64,000 nucleotides of DNA, from the NCBI RefSeq assembly GCF_014203325.1, contig NZ_JACHIV010000001.1, forward strand, positions 620,001 through 684,000, read 5' to 3'. The stretch is from Saccharopolyspora gloriosae (lineage in GTDB: Bacteria; Actinomycetota; Actinomycetes; Mycobacteriales; Pseudonocardiaceae). A program made the position numbers and the translations under genes. This document shows positions 45,124-53,866 of the stretch, piece after piece. How positions within the stretch are numbered: position 1 is the stretch's first letter; each line of letters opens with the position of its first letter. The notes under the pieces were generated by a model. The model did no database searches, was not told the DNA's origin, and saw only the letters and a program-made list of their open reading frames with translations.

Positions 45124-45957
45124 TCAGAGGATTTCCAGCGGTGTCGCTCGGTCCGGCGCGGGGAAGTGCGCGTCGAGCTCGGCGAGATCGTCCGCCGACA
45201 ACCGGATCTCCAGCGCCGCGTGGTTCTCCTCGACGTGGCCGCGAGTCGCAGCTTTCGGGATCGCGCACAATCCTTCGCCGGTCAGGACCCAGGCGACGGC
45301 GATCTGCGCGGACGTGACCCCGTGACGTTCCGCGATCCGTCCCAACACCGGATCTCCGAGCACGCGGCCCTGCTCGATCGGTGAGTACGCCATCACCGGC
45401 AGCTCCCGTTCTCGGCACCACGGCAGCAGGTCGAACTCGATCCCGCGCCGCGTGAGGTTGTAGAGCACCTCGTTGACCGCGCTGCCGCTGCCGCCTTCCT
45501 GCGCCCACAGCTCCCGCATGTCGTCCGAGTCGAAGTTGCTGACCCCGAAATGGCGGATCTTGCCGCTGCCGCGCAGTTCCTCGAACGCTTCGAGCGTCTC
45601 GGACAACGGCGTTCCACCTCTCCAGTGCAGCAGGTAGAGATCGAGGTGATCGGTCCCCAGCCGACGCAGGCTGCGCTCGCACGCCTCGATCGCGCCCTTC
45701 CGGTCGGCATTGTGCGGAAACACCTTGCTGACCAGGAAAACCTCGTCCCGTCGGCCGTCGATGGCCGCGCCGACCACTTCCTCGGAACCACCACTGCCGT
45801 ACATCTCAGCGGTGTCGATCAGGCCCATGCCGAGGTCGAGTCCGCGCCGCAGCGCCGCGGTCTCCGCCGCGCGGTCCGAACCGCGCTCGCCCATGCCCCA
45901 GGTTCCCTGCCCCAACACGGGCAGGTCGCCGCCGGACGGCAGTCGCAGCTGTCGCAT
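45124..45957 (-). CDS. aldo/keto reductase
   Basis: 277 aa from ATG at 45957 after ACGGAG. LIDTAEMYG carries the catalytic Asp/Tyr, VFLVSKVFPHN the Lys, and DLYLLHWRG the His region; IPKAATRGHVEENH binds NADPH. A soluble (alpha/beta)8 NADPH-dependent carbonyl reductase. The open frame continues to 46386 but that part is not AKR-like. It lies inside the segment bracketed by tRNA-Ala and its 3' copy. Confidence 0.93.
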   Translation of the reverse strand: MRQLRLPSGGDLPVLGQGTWGMGERGSDRAAETAALRRGLDLGMGLIDTAEMYGSGGSEEVVGAAIDGRRDEVFLVSKVFPHNADRKGAIEACERSLRRLGTDHLDLYLLHWRGGTPLSETLEAFEELRGSGKIRHFGVSNFDSDDMRELWAQEGGSGSAVNEVLYNLTRRGIEFDLLPWCRERELPVMAYSPIEQGRVLGDPVLGRIAERHGVTSAQIAVAWVLTGEGLCAIPKAATRGHVEENHAALEIRLSADDLAELDAHFPAPDRATPLEIL

Positions 45958-46342
45958 CGTTCGCACTCCGTTTCGCGTCGTCGACGGACGGCCACGCCGG
46001 TACAGGCCCTGCAGCTGCCGAGCCGTCGACTGCGTCATCGGCCGGGGCAACGGACGCACTCGGAGCGTGACCTTCTCGAAGAGCACGTCGCGCCGGGCGA
46101 AACGATTGAATTCGAAGCCACCGCAGCACAATCCGATGTCGGCGAGCAATTCGAGGGTAGCCGCCGTCCCGCGGCTGAACCACTCGCCGACGCGGCGCGG
46201 AGTCTTGCGAAGCCGGTGGACTCGTTGATGGCCTGTCGCGTGCCCGTCGTGGGGGGCGAAGCCTGGAGTTCTCACCGCGACCGCCGGTAGTACTTGAGGG
46301 GCGGACTTCGCCGGTGGGGACGGGCCTTTCGGCCGGGTACGC
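45958..46342. other. intergenic region, no gene recognised
   Basis: Divergent promoter region between the aldo/keto reductase and GT87-like genes. Both strands are open in places but without family resemblance or a good ribosome-binding site. Confidence 0.4.
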
Positions 46343-47725
46343 ATGGTCGAACGGAGGTGCCCGGGGTGGATCTCCTGTTGGGACAACAGAAGAGTGGAAA
46401 ACCCCAGTCGTGCTGAGAGCCCCCTGCCCCTGAAAGCGGTACGTCCCGCGTCGTCCCGCAGCGTGTTGAGCTGGGCCGTAGGGCGGCCGTACCTGGTGTG
46501 CGGGTTCGTGTTCGCCGTGTGCGCTGCGGGGCTCGTGCTCGCGGTTCGTGCGCTGTGGGCGAACCCGGGTGACCTGGAGGTCTACCGCGCTGCGGGAACA
46601 GCGGTGTTCGAGGGCCGCTCGTTGTACGAACGGCCGTTGGTCGACGGGCTGTACTTCGTCTACCCGCCCGTGGCGGGGCTGCTGTTCCTCCCGTTGGCCC
46701 CGTTGTCGATGGGTGCGGCGCAGGCCGTGTTCGTCGTGGGCGGCTGCCTCGTGCTCGTCTGCTGCGCGTGGTGGGCGTGGCGCGCGGTGGGCTTCGAGAA
46801 CGGGCGCGCCGTGGTGCTGACCGCGTTGGTCGCGGCCGGGGTCCTCGCGTTCGAGCCCGTGTACACCAGTCTCCACGTCGGTCAGATCAACCTGGGGTTG
46901 ATGGCGTTGGTGCTGTGGGATCTGCTGCGCGCCGACCGGTGCCGGAGCAAGGGAGTGGGCGTGGGGCTCGCCGCGGCGATCAAGTTGACGCCGCTGCTGT
47001 TCGTGCTCTACCTGGTCGCCACCCGACGGTTCAGGGCGGCGGGTGTGGCCGCGGGGTCCTTTTCGGGCGCGGTTGCGCTCGGTGCGGTCGTGTTGCCCGC
47101 GGACTCCGCGAGGTTCTGGCTGACCGGTGCCTTCGCTGATTCGAGCAGGATGTGGCCGGATGCCGGCGACCCCCAGAACATGTCCTTGAACGGGCTGTTG
47201 ATCCGGTTGATGGGGGAGGTCGGCAGCACGACCGTGCTGTGGCTCGGACTGGCCGGGATGCTCGTCGGCCGCACGATGGTCTTGGCGTCCCGCGCCGGCC
47301 GGCTCGGCGAGCCGCTGCTGGGAGTCGCGCTCGTCGGTCTGTGCACGGCGGCGGTTTCCCCGTGGTCGTGGGCGCATCACTGGGTGTGGGTCGTGCCGCT
47401 GGTGGTGTTCGCGGGAGCCCGGCTCCTGCGCGCGACGAATCGGGTCGTGCTGCTGCTGTGGATTCCGCCGGTCGCCCTGGCCGCGCTGTCCGTCGTTCCG
47501 GTGCTGGTCCCCGGTCCTGGCGGTTCGGCGGACGTTGCGTCGCACAGCCCGGCCGGGTGGTTGCTGGGCGACGTCTACCTGATCCTTTTCGTCGTGGCGT
47601 TGCTCTCCGCTTCGGGGCACCTGAAGGCGCTCGCGCTCGACGCGGCCTCGCAAGGGGACACTTCCGCTCCTGCTCCGGCCGAGCCACAAGCGCGGGAACC
47701 GCTGCTACCGGCCGGGGTTCCCTGA
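46343..47725 (+). CDS. GT87-like polyprenol-phosphate mannosyltransferase
   Basis: 460 aa with about ten membrane segments; GTG at 46394 is an alternative start that removes 17 non-hydrophobic residues. Features of the DUF2029/GT87 family: GDLEVYRAAGTAVFEGRSLYE in the first external loop (acidic catalytic site), YPPVAGLLFLPLAPLS, and KLTPLLFVLY. Actinobacterial members add alpha-1,2-mannose to lipoglycans from polyprenyl-phosphate mannose. The exact acceptor is unknown. The C-terminal 25 residues are Pro/Ala-rich. Confidence 0.85.
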   Translation: MVERRCPGWISCWDNRRVENPSRAESPLPLKAVRPASSRSVLSWAVGRPYLVCGFVFAVCAAGLVLAVRALWANPGDLEVYRAAGTAVFEGRSLYERPLVDGLYFVYPPVAGLLFLPLAPLSMGAAQAVFVVGGCLVLVCCAWWAWRAVGFENGRAVVLTALVAAGVLAFEPVYTSLHVGQINLGLMALVLWDLLRADRCRSKGVGVGLAAAIKLTPLLFVLYLVATRRFRAAGVAAGSFSGAVALGAVVLPADSARFWLTGAFADSSRMWPDAGDPQNMSLNGLLIRLMGEVGSTTVLWLGLAGMLVGRTMVLASRAGRLGEPLLGVALVGLCTAAVSPWSWAHHWVWVVPLVVFAGARLLRATNRVVLLLWIPPVALAALSVVPVLVPGPGGSADVASHSPAGWLLGDVYLILFVVALLSASGHLKALALDAASQGDTSAPAPAEPQAREPLLPAGVP

Positions 47726-47758
47726 CGAGCGCTGGTGCTGCGCAAGCGAACTCGGCGG

Positions 47759-47778
47759 TCGAGCCCCGTCAGCTCCAC
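47759..47778 (+). pseudogene. tRNA-Ala 3'-end remnant
   Basis: TCGAGCCCCGTCAGCTCCAC repeats the T-loop-to-acceptor end of tRNA-Ala at 44843-44863, with 14 nt (CCCGTCAGCTCCAC) exact. The 5' part of a tRNA is absent. A strong terminator follows directly, as it would for a tRNA gene. Confidence 0.7.
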
Positions 47779-47784
47779 CCGATG

Positions 47785-47813
47785 AAACCCCGCTCACCAG
47801 GTGAGCGGGGTTT
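47785..47813 (+). terminator. terminator after the tRNA remnant
   Basis: 13-bp perfect stem AAACCCCGCTCAC/GTGAGCGGGGTTT with a CAG loop. May now serve the GT87-like gene. Confidence 0.75.
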
Positions 47814-47963
47814 CCGCGTGCTGCGGCCTGAGCCGTGCGCTCCCGTTCTGGGCGCGGCTCAGGGTGCGCCACGTTCCGGTGGTGTTTCCGTGAGCGGGGC
47901 GGGGAGGCCGGTAGGTTCGCCGTGCCGGATCTTGTGCAGCTGTCCTCAGGGGAGGGGCGTGGG

Positions 47964-49178
47964 GTGACCGTCCCGGAACGGCGTGACCGGTGGTTGATCC
48001 TCGTGATGGGGACCTTGACGGGGCTCGGGCCGTTGTCGATCGACATGTACCTGCCCGCGTTCCCGGCGTTGGCGGCGGAGATGGCCGCTGATCCCGCCGC
48101 CATCCAGCTGACGCTGGCGACGTTCACGGTCGGCCTCGCCGTCGGGCAGCTGCTCGCCGGGCCGCTGTCGGACGCGGTGGGGCGGAAGTGGCCGCTGATG
48201 GTGGGGTTGGGCGTGTACGCCGTGGCCGGGGTGTCGGCGGCGCTCGCGCCTTCCGTGCCGGTGCTGGCCACGATCCGGTTCGCGCAGGGGCTGGGGGCCG
48301 CCGCGGGGATCGTGATCGCCCGAGCGGTGGTCCGGGACCGGTTCTCGGGGGCGGCGCTGGCGCGCTTCTTCTCGTTGCTGATGCTGGTCAACGCGGTCAC
48401 CCCGATCGTCGGGCCGTTGCTGGGGTCGCAGCTGCTGCGGGTGGTCTCCTGGCGCGGGACGTTCGTGGTGCTCGCGGTGACCGGCGTGGTGCTGCTGCTC
48501 GCCGTGGCGAGGATCGAGGAGTCGTTGCCGCGGTCGGCGCGACGGGGCGGAGGGCTGGCGGCGACCCGCGACGACGTCCGCGCGTTGCTCGTCGACGGTC
48601 GTTTCGTCGGATACGTGCTGGTGGCCGCGCTGCCGTTCGCGAGCCTGTTCGCCTACATCTCGGGGTCGACCTTCGTCCTGCAAGGGGTCTTCGGGCTCAG
48701 CGTGCAGGAGTTCGGTCTCGTGTTCGGGATCAATTCGCTGGGGACCCTGCTCGCGGGGGCGTTCAACACCCGGCTGCTGACCTGGTTCAGCGCGCAGCAG
48801 CTGCTGCGCACCGGGCTGGTCGTGCTGTCGGTGAGCGGGCTCGGCGTCCTGGTGAGCGCGGTCGGCGGCCTCGGGCTGCCGGGGATCCTGGTGTGCCTGT
48901 TCCTGGTGATGGCCGGCATCGGGTTGATCCTCCCCAACGCGACGACGCTGGCGCTGGACCCGCAGGGGACGCGGGCCGGGAGCGCATCGGCGCTGCTGGG
49001 CGTGGTGCAGTCGCTCGCCGGTGGGATCGCCGCACCGCTGGTGGGGTCCGGCGGTGTGGGCACGGCGGTGCCGATGGGGGTGACCATCGCGGTTCCGGCG
49101 CTGCTGGCGCTCGCCGTGGGCCACGTCGTGCTCACCGCCGACGGTCGGCGCGGGCAGAAGTCGACGAGCGCGGTGTAG
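47964..49178 (+). CDS. Bcr/CflA-type MFS drug exporter
   Basis: 404 aa from GTG at 47964 after GGGGAGGGG; the open frame upstream is not family-like. About twelve membrane segments. GPLSIDMYLPAFPALAAEM near the start and GPLSDAVGRKWPLMVGL (motif A) are hallmarks of the Bcr/CflA subfamily, and NAVTPIVGPLLGSQL follows helix 4. Proton-driven export of drugs or metabolites. No regulator is adjacent. Confidence 0.93.
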   Translation: MTVPERRDRWLILVMGTLTGLGPLSIDMYLPAFPALAAEMAADPAAIQLTLATFTVGLAVGQLLAGPLSDAVGRKWPLMVGLGVYAVAGVSAALAPSVPVLATIRFAQGLGAAAGIVIARAVVRDRFSGAALARFFSLLMLVNAVTPIVGPLLGSQLLRVVSWRGTFVVLAVTGVVLLLAVARIEESLPRSARRGGGLAATRDDVRALLVDGRFVGYVLVAALPFASLFAYISGSTFVLQGVFGLSVQEFGLVFGINSLGTLLAGAFNTRLLTWFSAQQLLRTGLVVLSVSGLGVLVSAVGGLGLPGILVCLFLVMAGIGLILPNATTLALDPQGTRAGSASALLGVVQSLAGGIAAPLVGSGGVGTAVPMGVTIAVPALLALAVGHVVLTADGRRGQKSTSAV

Positions 49179-49446
49179 CCGGAGCCTCCGAGCGAGATCG
49201 TGGTCGCTTCCGCCGGCGCGGCGCGGAGTACCGGGCGGCGAATCCCGCCTGACCACGGTGTTCCACCGACCGCCCGTCCGCACCGGAGCGCGTGAACTCC
49301 CAGCGGCGGCGTACCGACATTCGAGGGATGTCCGACCGGCCGACGAACCTCCCGGCACGACGTGCGTCTTTCCCGATGCGGGGGGATCGCGGATCACCCG
49401 CGGGCGGGGTCGCTCGCGCGGACTCCGCTCGGGTCTGAGGGGGCCG

Positions 49447-50289
49447 GTGGACGTGAACGTGCGCAGGGGTGTCTGGATCGCGTTGGGGCTGGTAGCGGTC
49501 CTGTGCGTGGTGGGAGGGGTGGTGGCCGCGGCGAACTCCGATCGGTGGAGGTCGTCGTGCGGCGGCTCCGTGTCGAGGGGGTCCGCGCAGGAAGGGCTGG
49601 CCCGGTCGATCAGGGAGAAGCTGCCGTCGTTCGACGAGGGCACCTCCGTGGCCATCGACGTGGTCGACCTTGACGCGTGCGCGGAGGTCACCGCGCTCGA
49701 CGCCGACAGCGGGTTCCCGACCGCGTCCGTGGTGAAGCTGCTGATCGCGATCGACGCGGTCGAACGCTCCTCGGGCACCGACCTCGACGACATCCAGCGG
49801 ATGCTGTCGGCCAGCGATGACCAGGTCGCCAGCCGCTTGTGGACCGCGGGCGGCGGCCCGGACATCGTGCGGCGCACGGCGGCGGAGCTGGGGCTGGCGG
49901 ACACCGAGCCGCCGGTGTCCGCAGGGCAGTGGGGCGACACCCGGATGAGCGCGCGCGACGTCGCGCGGGTCTACCGGTACCTGACGTCGGAGGCCGATGC
50001 GGACACGCGGAAGCTGCTGCTCGGCGCGCTGGGCGAGGCCTCGGACGCGGGCGTGGACGGATTTCCCCAGCACTTCGGGATTCCCGACGCGCTGCCCGGC
50101 CACGCCTGGGCGATCAAGCAGGGCTGGGGGTCGACCGATGCGAACACCGTCCTGCACACCACGGGTCTGGTCGGCGGGGACCGCTCCTTGATCGTCGTGC
50201 TGCTGAGCACGTGGCCGCCGGACACCGACTGGACGGTGGCCAGGGCGGCCCTGACCACGGCGGTCCACTCGCTCGACCTGGTCGTCTGA
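49447..50289 (+). CDS. beta-lactamase-fold serine hydrolase, membrane-anchored
   Basis: 280 aa; GTG at 49447 or 49453. N-terminal signal anchor (residues 8-28), then a class A-like fold: nucleophile in TASVVKLL (SxxK), SASDDQ in the SDN place, and KQGWG in the KTG place. The modified second and third motifs suggest it is not a true beta-lactamase; it may be a D-peptidase-like or penicillin-binding homologue. A 26-nt palindromic terminator follows. Confidence 0.82.
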   Translation: MDVNVRRGVWIALGLVAVLCVVGGVVAAANSDRWRSSCGGSVSRGSAQEGLARSIREKLPSFDEGTSVAIDVVDLDACAEVTALDADSGFPTASVVKLLIAIDAVERSSGTDLDDIQRMLSASDDQVASRLWTAGGGPDIVRRTAAELGLADTEPPVSAGQWGDTRMSARDVARVYRYLTSEADADTRKLLLGALGEASDAGVDGFPQHFGIPDALPGHAWAIKQGWGSTDANTVLHTTGLVGGDRSLIVVLLSTWPPDTDWTVARAALTTAVHSLDLVV

Positions 50290-50297
50290 CCGGACCG

Positions 50298-50323
50298 CCC
50301 GGTTCCCCCGCGGGGGAACCGGG
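50298..50323 (+). terminator. terminator of the serine hydrolase gene
   Basis: Perfect 26-nt palindrome, arms CCCGGTTCCCCCG and complement, 8 bp past the stop. Confidence 0.65.
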
Positions 50324-50522
50324 ATCGTTCGGCCGCGAGCTCGTTCGGGCAGCCGGAGTTCACCGGCTCGCGCAGAAAACGTCGCCATCGGAGACGCGCA
50401 GGCTTGGGAGGCGAACGCGCCCACCACTTCCTCCGGCGGCCCGCGCCGGAATCGTCGGTGCGGCGGCGGGCTCCACACCGCCGGAACGCTTCCGGCAACG
50501 GGCGCGCCAGGGCTGAGCCGAC

Positions 50523-50554
50523 ACTAGTTCAACATTTGAAGTAGTGGGTATGCT
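50523..50554 (+). promoter_or_regulatory. MarR operator and leaderless promoter
   Basis: 10-bp arms ACTAGTTCAA and TTGAAGTAGT (one mismatch) around CAT at 50523-50545, followed by TATGCT (-10, 50549-50554) 7 nt before ATG 50562. The palindrome would sit between -35 and -10, so a bound repressor would block transcription. Confidence 0.65.
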
Positions 50555-50561
50555 CGACGGC

Positions 50562-51068
50562 ATGGTGTCCTGGCGGAATTCGTTGCAGCGGAAGGCGTGG
50601 CGGCCCTACATCGAGGCGAGCCTGCTGCTGGAGACGCGGCTCGACGAGGACCTGCAGGCGGTCTCCGGGATGACCTTGAAGGACTACAACGTGCTGCTGG
50701 TGCTCTCGGAAAGCCCGGCGCACCGCCTTCGGATGGGGGAGCTGGCCGCGCGCATGGTGTTCTCGCCGAGCCGGCTGACCTACCAGATCAAGGTGATGGA
50801 GCGGCGCGGCTGGGTGCTGCGGCAGGTCCTGCCCGACGACAAGCGGGTGCACCACGCGGTGCTGACCGCGACCGGGCTCGAAGCGCTGCACGAGGCCGAT
50901 CGCCACCACATCGCGACGGTGCAGCGGTTGTTCACCGACGGCCTCGACGAGGACGAGCTTCGGGTGCTCGCCCGCGTGTTCACCCGGCTGCAGGACCAGC
51001 TGCAGGACCGGCCCGAGCAGGACTCCGCGTCGGGCGGCGACGCGGAACCGGACAGGAGCGACCGATGA
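50562..51068 (+). CDS. MarR-family transcriptional regulator
   Basis: 168 aa from ATG at 50562, chosen because the -10 TATGCT lies 7 nt upstream, indicating a leaderless mRNA. Winged helix: LKDYNVLLVLSESPAHRLRMGELA, MVFSPSRLTYQIKVMERRGWV and LPDDKRVHHAVLT (the wing). MarR repressors respond to phenolic or redox ligands. Its own promoter overlaps a palindrome that recurs before the luciferase-like gene at 52171. Stop overlaps the pirin ATG. Confidence 0.9.
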   Translation: MVSWRNSLQRKAWRPYIEASLLLETRLDEDLQAVSGMTLKDYNVLLVLSESPAHRLRMGELAARMVFSPSRLTYQIKVMERRGWVLRQVLPDDKRVHHAVLTATGLEALHEADRHHIATVQRLFTDGLDEDELRVLARVFTRLQDQLQDRPEQDSASGGDAEPDRSDR

Positions 51069-52063
51069 GCAACGTCGAGCACGATCCCGCCGAGCAGACC
51101 GTGTGCTCGGTCGACGCGGCAGTCGCCGCCGAACCCGAGGTCGAGCTGCTGCAACCGCGGGACGTCCCGCTCGGCGGGCCGCGGGCGATGCGGGTGCGGC
51201 GCGCGCTGCCGAACCGGGGCCGGCGGATGGTGGGGGCGTGGTGCTTCGCCGACTCGTACGGCCCGAGCGACATCACCGGGCAGGCGGGAATGCAGGTCCC
51301 GCCGCATCCGCACATCGGGTTGCAGACGGTGTCGTGGCTGGTCGAAGGCGAGATCTGGCACCAGGACAGCGTGGGCAGCCGTTGCCTCGTGCGTCCTGGG
51401 CAGCTCCCGCTGATGACCGCCGGGCACGGCATCGCGCATTCCGAGCAGTCCCCGCCGGAGCACTCGTCGAACCTGTACGGGGCGCAGCTGTGGGTGGCCC
51501 TGCCCGAGCGGTCCCGGCGGATCGCGCCCGCGTTCGAGTTCCACTCGTCGCTGCCGAGCCACGAACTCCGGCAGGGCCGCGTCACCGTCCTGGCCGGGGA
51601 CGTCGACGGTGCGGTCTCACCGGCCACGACGCACACGCCGCTGGTGGGCGCGAGCGTGGCCGTCGACGCGGGCGGGCGGGTGACCGTGCCGCTGGAACCG
51701 GACTTCGAGCACGCGGTCCTGGCCTTGTCGCCCGGATTGACCGTCGCGGACGTCGCCGTCCCGGTGGGAGCGATGCTCTACCTCGGCCGCGGGCGCGACG
51801 CGGTCGGGTTGGGCGCTGAGGTCGCGGGGCAGGCCATGCTGCTCGGCGGCGAGCCGTTCGCCGAGGACCTGGTGATGTGGTGGAACTTCGTGGGCCGCAG
51901 CCACGAGGACATCGCCGAGGCCCGCGCGACCTGGGAACGCGAGCACGACAGCGACCTCGCCGACCGCCGGTTCGGTCCGGTGCACGGCTACGACGGGCCC
52001 GCGCTGCCCGCGCCGGCGCTGCCCAACGCGCGGCTGAAGGCCAAGGGCCGCTACCACCGCTGA
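51065..52063 (+). CDS. pirin family protein
   Basis: 332 aa from ATG overlapping the MarR stop. Bicupin. The N-terminal cupin has PPHPHIGLQTVSWLVEGEIWHQDS and MTAGHGIAHSE, which hold the pirin metal ligands (two His, His, Glu); the GEPFAEDLVMWWNFVGRSHEDI segment is the conserved C-terminal part. Some pirins oxidise flavonoids such as quercetin, others sense redox state through iron. A role with the flavin enzymes downstream is likely by context. Confidence 0.93.
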   Translation: MSNVEHDPAEQTVCSVDAAVAAEPEVELLQPRDVPLGGPRAMRVRRALPNRGRRMVGAWCFADSYGPSDITGQAGMQVPPHPHIGLQTVSWLVEGEIWHQDSVGSRCLVRPGQLPLMTAGHGIAHSEQSPPEHSSNLYGAQLWVALPERSRRIAPAFEFHSSLPSHELRQGRVTVLAGDVDGAVSPATTHTPLVGASVAVDAGGRVTVPLEPDFEHAVLALSPGLTVADVAVPVGAMLYLGRGRDAVGLGAEVAGQAMLLGGEPFAEDLVMWWNFVGRSHEDIAEARATWEREHDSDLADRRFGPVHGYDGPALPAPALPNARLKAKGRYHR

Positions 52064-52134
52064 CCCCGCCACCGTGGCGTGCCTCACCGCGGCGCGTCGC
52101 GCGGAATAGGTCCCGGAGGGCCGTTGTTGGCAGG

Positions 52135-52156
52135 GTTAGTTCAAATCTGAAGCAAC
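52135..52156 (+). promoter_or_regulatory. second MarR-type operator, before the CE1758-like gene
   Basis: TTAGTTCA-AATC-TGAAGCAA: TTCA/TGAA core with outer GTT/AAC pairs. It resembles the operator at 50523 (TAGTTCAA...TTGAAGTA) and lies 15 bp before ATG 52171. Confidence 0.55.
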
Positions 52157-52170
52157 AAGGGGTGGTCAGG

Positions 52171-53262
52171 ATGCAGTTCGGGGTCTTCACCGTCGGCGAC
52201 GTCACGCCCGACCCGACGACCGGTCGCACGCCCACCGAGGCCGAGCGGATCAAGGCGACGGTCGCCATCGCGCGCAAGGCCGAGGAAGTCGGCATGGACG
52301 TGTTCGCGACCGGCGAGCACCACAACCCGCCGTTCATCCCGTCCTCGCCGACGACGATGCTCGGCTACATCGCGGCGCAGACCGAGCGGCTGATCCTGTC
52401 CACGTCGACGACGCTGATCACGACCAACGACCCGGTCAAGATCGCCGAGGACTACGCGATGCTGCAACACCTGGCCGACGGCCGGGTGGACCTGGTGCTG
52501 GGGCGCGGCAACCAGGGGCCGGTGTACCCGTGGTTCGGCCAGGACATCCGCCAGGGCATCCCGCTGGCGATCGAGAACTACGCGCTGCTGCACCGCTTGT
52601 GGCGCGAGGACGTCGTGGACTGGCAGGGCCGGTTCCGCACGCCGCTGCAGGGCTTCACCTCCACACCGCGACCGCTGGACGGGGTGCCGCCGTTCGTGTG
52701 GCACGGCTCGATCCGCAGCCCGGAGATCGCCGAGCAGGCCGCCTACTACGGCGACGGCTTCTTCCACAACCACATCTTCTGGCCCGCCGAGCACACCCGC
52801 CGCATGGTCGAGCTGTACCGGAACCGGTTCGAGCACTACGGCCACGGCAAGGCCGACCAGGCGATCGTCGGGTTGGGCGGGCAGACGTTCATCCGGCACA
52901 ACTCCCAGGACGCGATCAAGGAGTTCCGGCCCTACTTCGACAACGCGCCGGTCTACGGCGGCGGCCCGTCGCTGGAGGACTTCGCGGCCCAGACGCCGCT
53001 GACGGTCGGCAGCCCGCAGCAGGTCATCGACCGGACGCTGGGCTTCCGCGAGTACGTCGGCGACTACCAGCGCCAGCTGTTCCTGCTCGACCACGCGGGC
53101 CTGCCGCTCAAGACCGTGCTCGAACAGCTCGACCTGCTCGGTGAAGAGGTCATCCCGGTGCTGCGCAAGGAACTCGACGCGCGCAAGCCGGAGCACGTGC
53201 CCGACGCGCCCACCCACGACTCCCGCCGGGCGAAGCAGGACGAGGAGGAGGAGTCGGCATGA
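52171..53262 (+). CDS. CE1758-type FMN-dependent luciferase-like monooxygenase
   Basis: 363 aa from ATG after AAGGGG. Bacterial luciferase fold: MQFGVFTVGDVTPDP start, FATGEHHNPPF, LATL-like STSTTLITTNDPVKIAEDYA and LVLGRGNQGPVYPWFG. These match the CE1758 family of LLM flavoproteins, which are usually encoded next to a CE1759 FMN reductase, as here (ATGA overlap). The acidic tail DEEEESA is unusual. Needs reduced FMN from the partner; substrate unknown. Confidence 0.92.
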   Translation: MQFGVFTVGDVTPDPTTGRTPTEAERIKATVAIARKAEEVGMDVFATGEHHNPPFIPSSPTTMLGYIAAQTERLILSTSTTLITTNDPVKIAEDYAMLQHLADGRVDLVLGRGNQGPVYPWFGQDIRQGIPLAIENYALLHRLWREDVVDWQGRFRTPLQGFTSTPRPLDGVPPFVWHGSIRSPEIAEQAAYYGDGFFHNHIFWPAEHTRRMVELYRNRFEHYGHGKADQAIVGLGGQTFIRHNSQDAIKEFRPYFDNAPVYGGGPSLEDFAAQTPLTVGSPQQVIDRTLGFREYVGDYQRQLFLLDHAGLPLKTVLEQLDLLGEEVIPVLRKELDARKPEHVPDAPTHDSRRAKQDEEEESA

Positions 53263-53858
53263 CCCGCATCCTCGCGATCTCCGCAGGGCTGTCGCAGCCG
53301 TCGAGCACCCGGATGCTCGCCGACCGGCTGGTCACGGCCACCGGCGCCGAGCTCGGCGACGACGCCACGATCGACGTGGTCGAGCTCCGCGACCTGGCCC
53401 ACGACATCACCGACAACCTGCTGACCGGCTTCGCGAACCCCCGCCTGCGGGAGGTGCTCGACCGGCTCGGCGCCGCCGACGGGCTCGTCCTGGTGACCCC
53501 GACGTTCACCGCCTCCTACAGCGGGCTGTTCAAGTCCTTCATGGACGTCGTCGACCCCGAGTCGATGGCGGACAAGCCGGTGCTGGTCGCCGCGACCGGC
53601 GGCACCGAACGGCATTCGCTGGTGCTCGACCACGCGCTGCGCCCGCTGCTGGCGTACCTGCGGGCACGGGTCGTGCCCACCGCCGTGTACGCCGCCAGCG
53701 GTGACTGGGGCGGCGACACCGGCCTCGACCGGCGCATCGCCCGCGCCGCGGGCGAGCTCGCCGACGTCGTGCGGGGCCGACCGGCCGAACCGAAGACCGA
53801 CCCGTTCACCGATCCGACGCCGTTCGCCGAGCTCCTTCGAGAAACCGCGACGCAGTGA
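53259..53858 (+). CDS. CE1759-type NAD(P)H-dependent FMN reductase
   Basis: 199 aa. Flavodoxin-like: ILAISAGLSQPSSTRMLAD binds FMN phosphate, LVLVTPTFTASYSGLFKSFMD is the second flavin loop, and LVAATGGTERHSLVLDHALRP follows. Supplies FMNH2 to the monooxygenase encoded just upstream, with which it overlaps by 4 nt. Cytoplasmic. Stop overlaps a GTG that could start the GNAT gene. Confidence 0.92.
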   Translation: MTRILAISAGLSQPSSTRMLADRLVTATGAELGDDATIDVVELRDLAHDITDNLLTGFANPRLREVLDRLGAADGLVLVTPTFTASYSGLFKSFMDVVDPESMADKPVLVAATGGTERHSLVLDHALRPLLAYLRARVVPTAVYAASGDWGGDTGLDRRIARAAGELADVVRGRPAEPKTDPFTDPTPFAELLRETATQ

Positions 53859-53866
53859 GGGATGCC

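Noticed and set aside
46343-46386. Minus-strand extension of the aldo/keto reductase to 46386
   Set aside because: The 143 extra residues are not AKR-like and a ribosome-binding site lies at the internal ATG 45957.
46372-46388. CTGTTG-GGA-CAACAG palindrome near the GT87-like start as an operator
   Set aside because: Only 6-bp arms, and lies between two candidate start codons; too weak to list as a feature.
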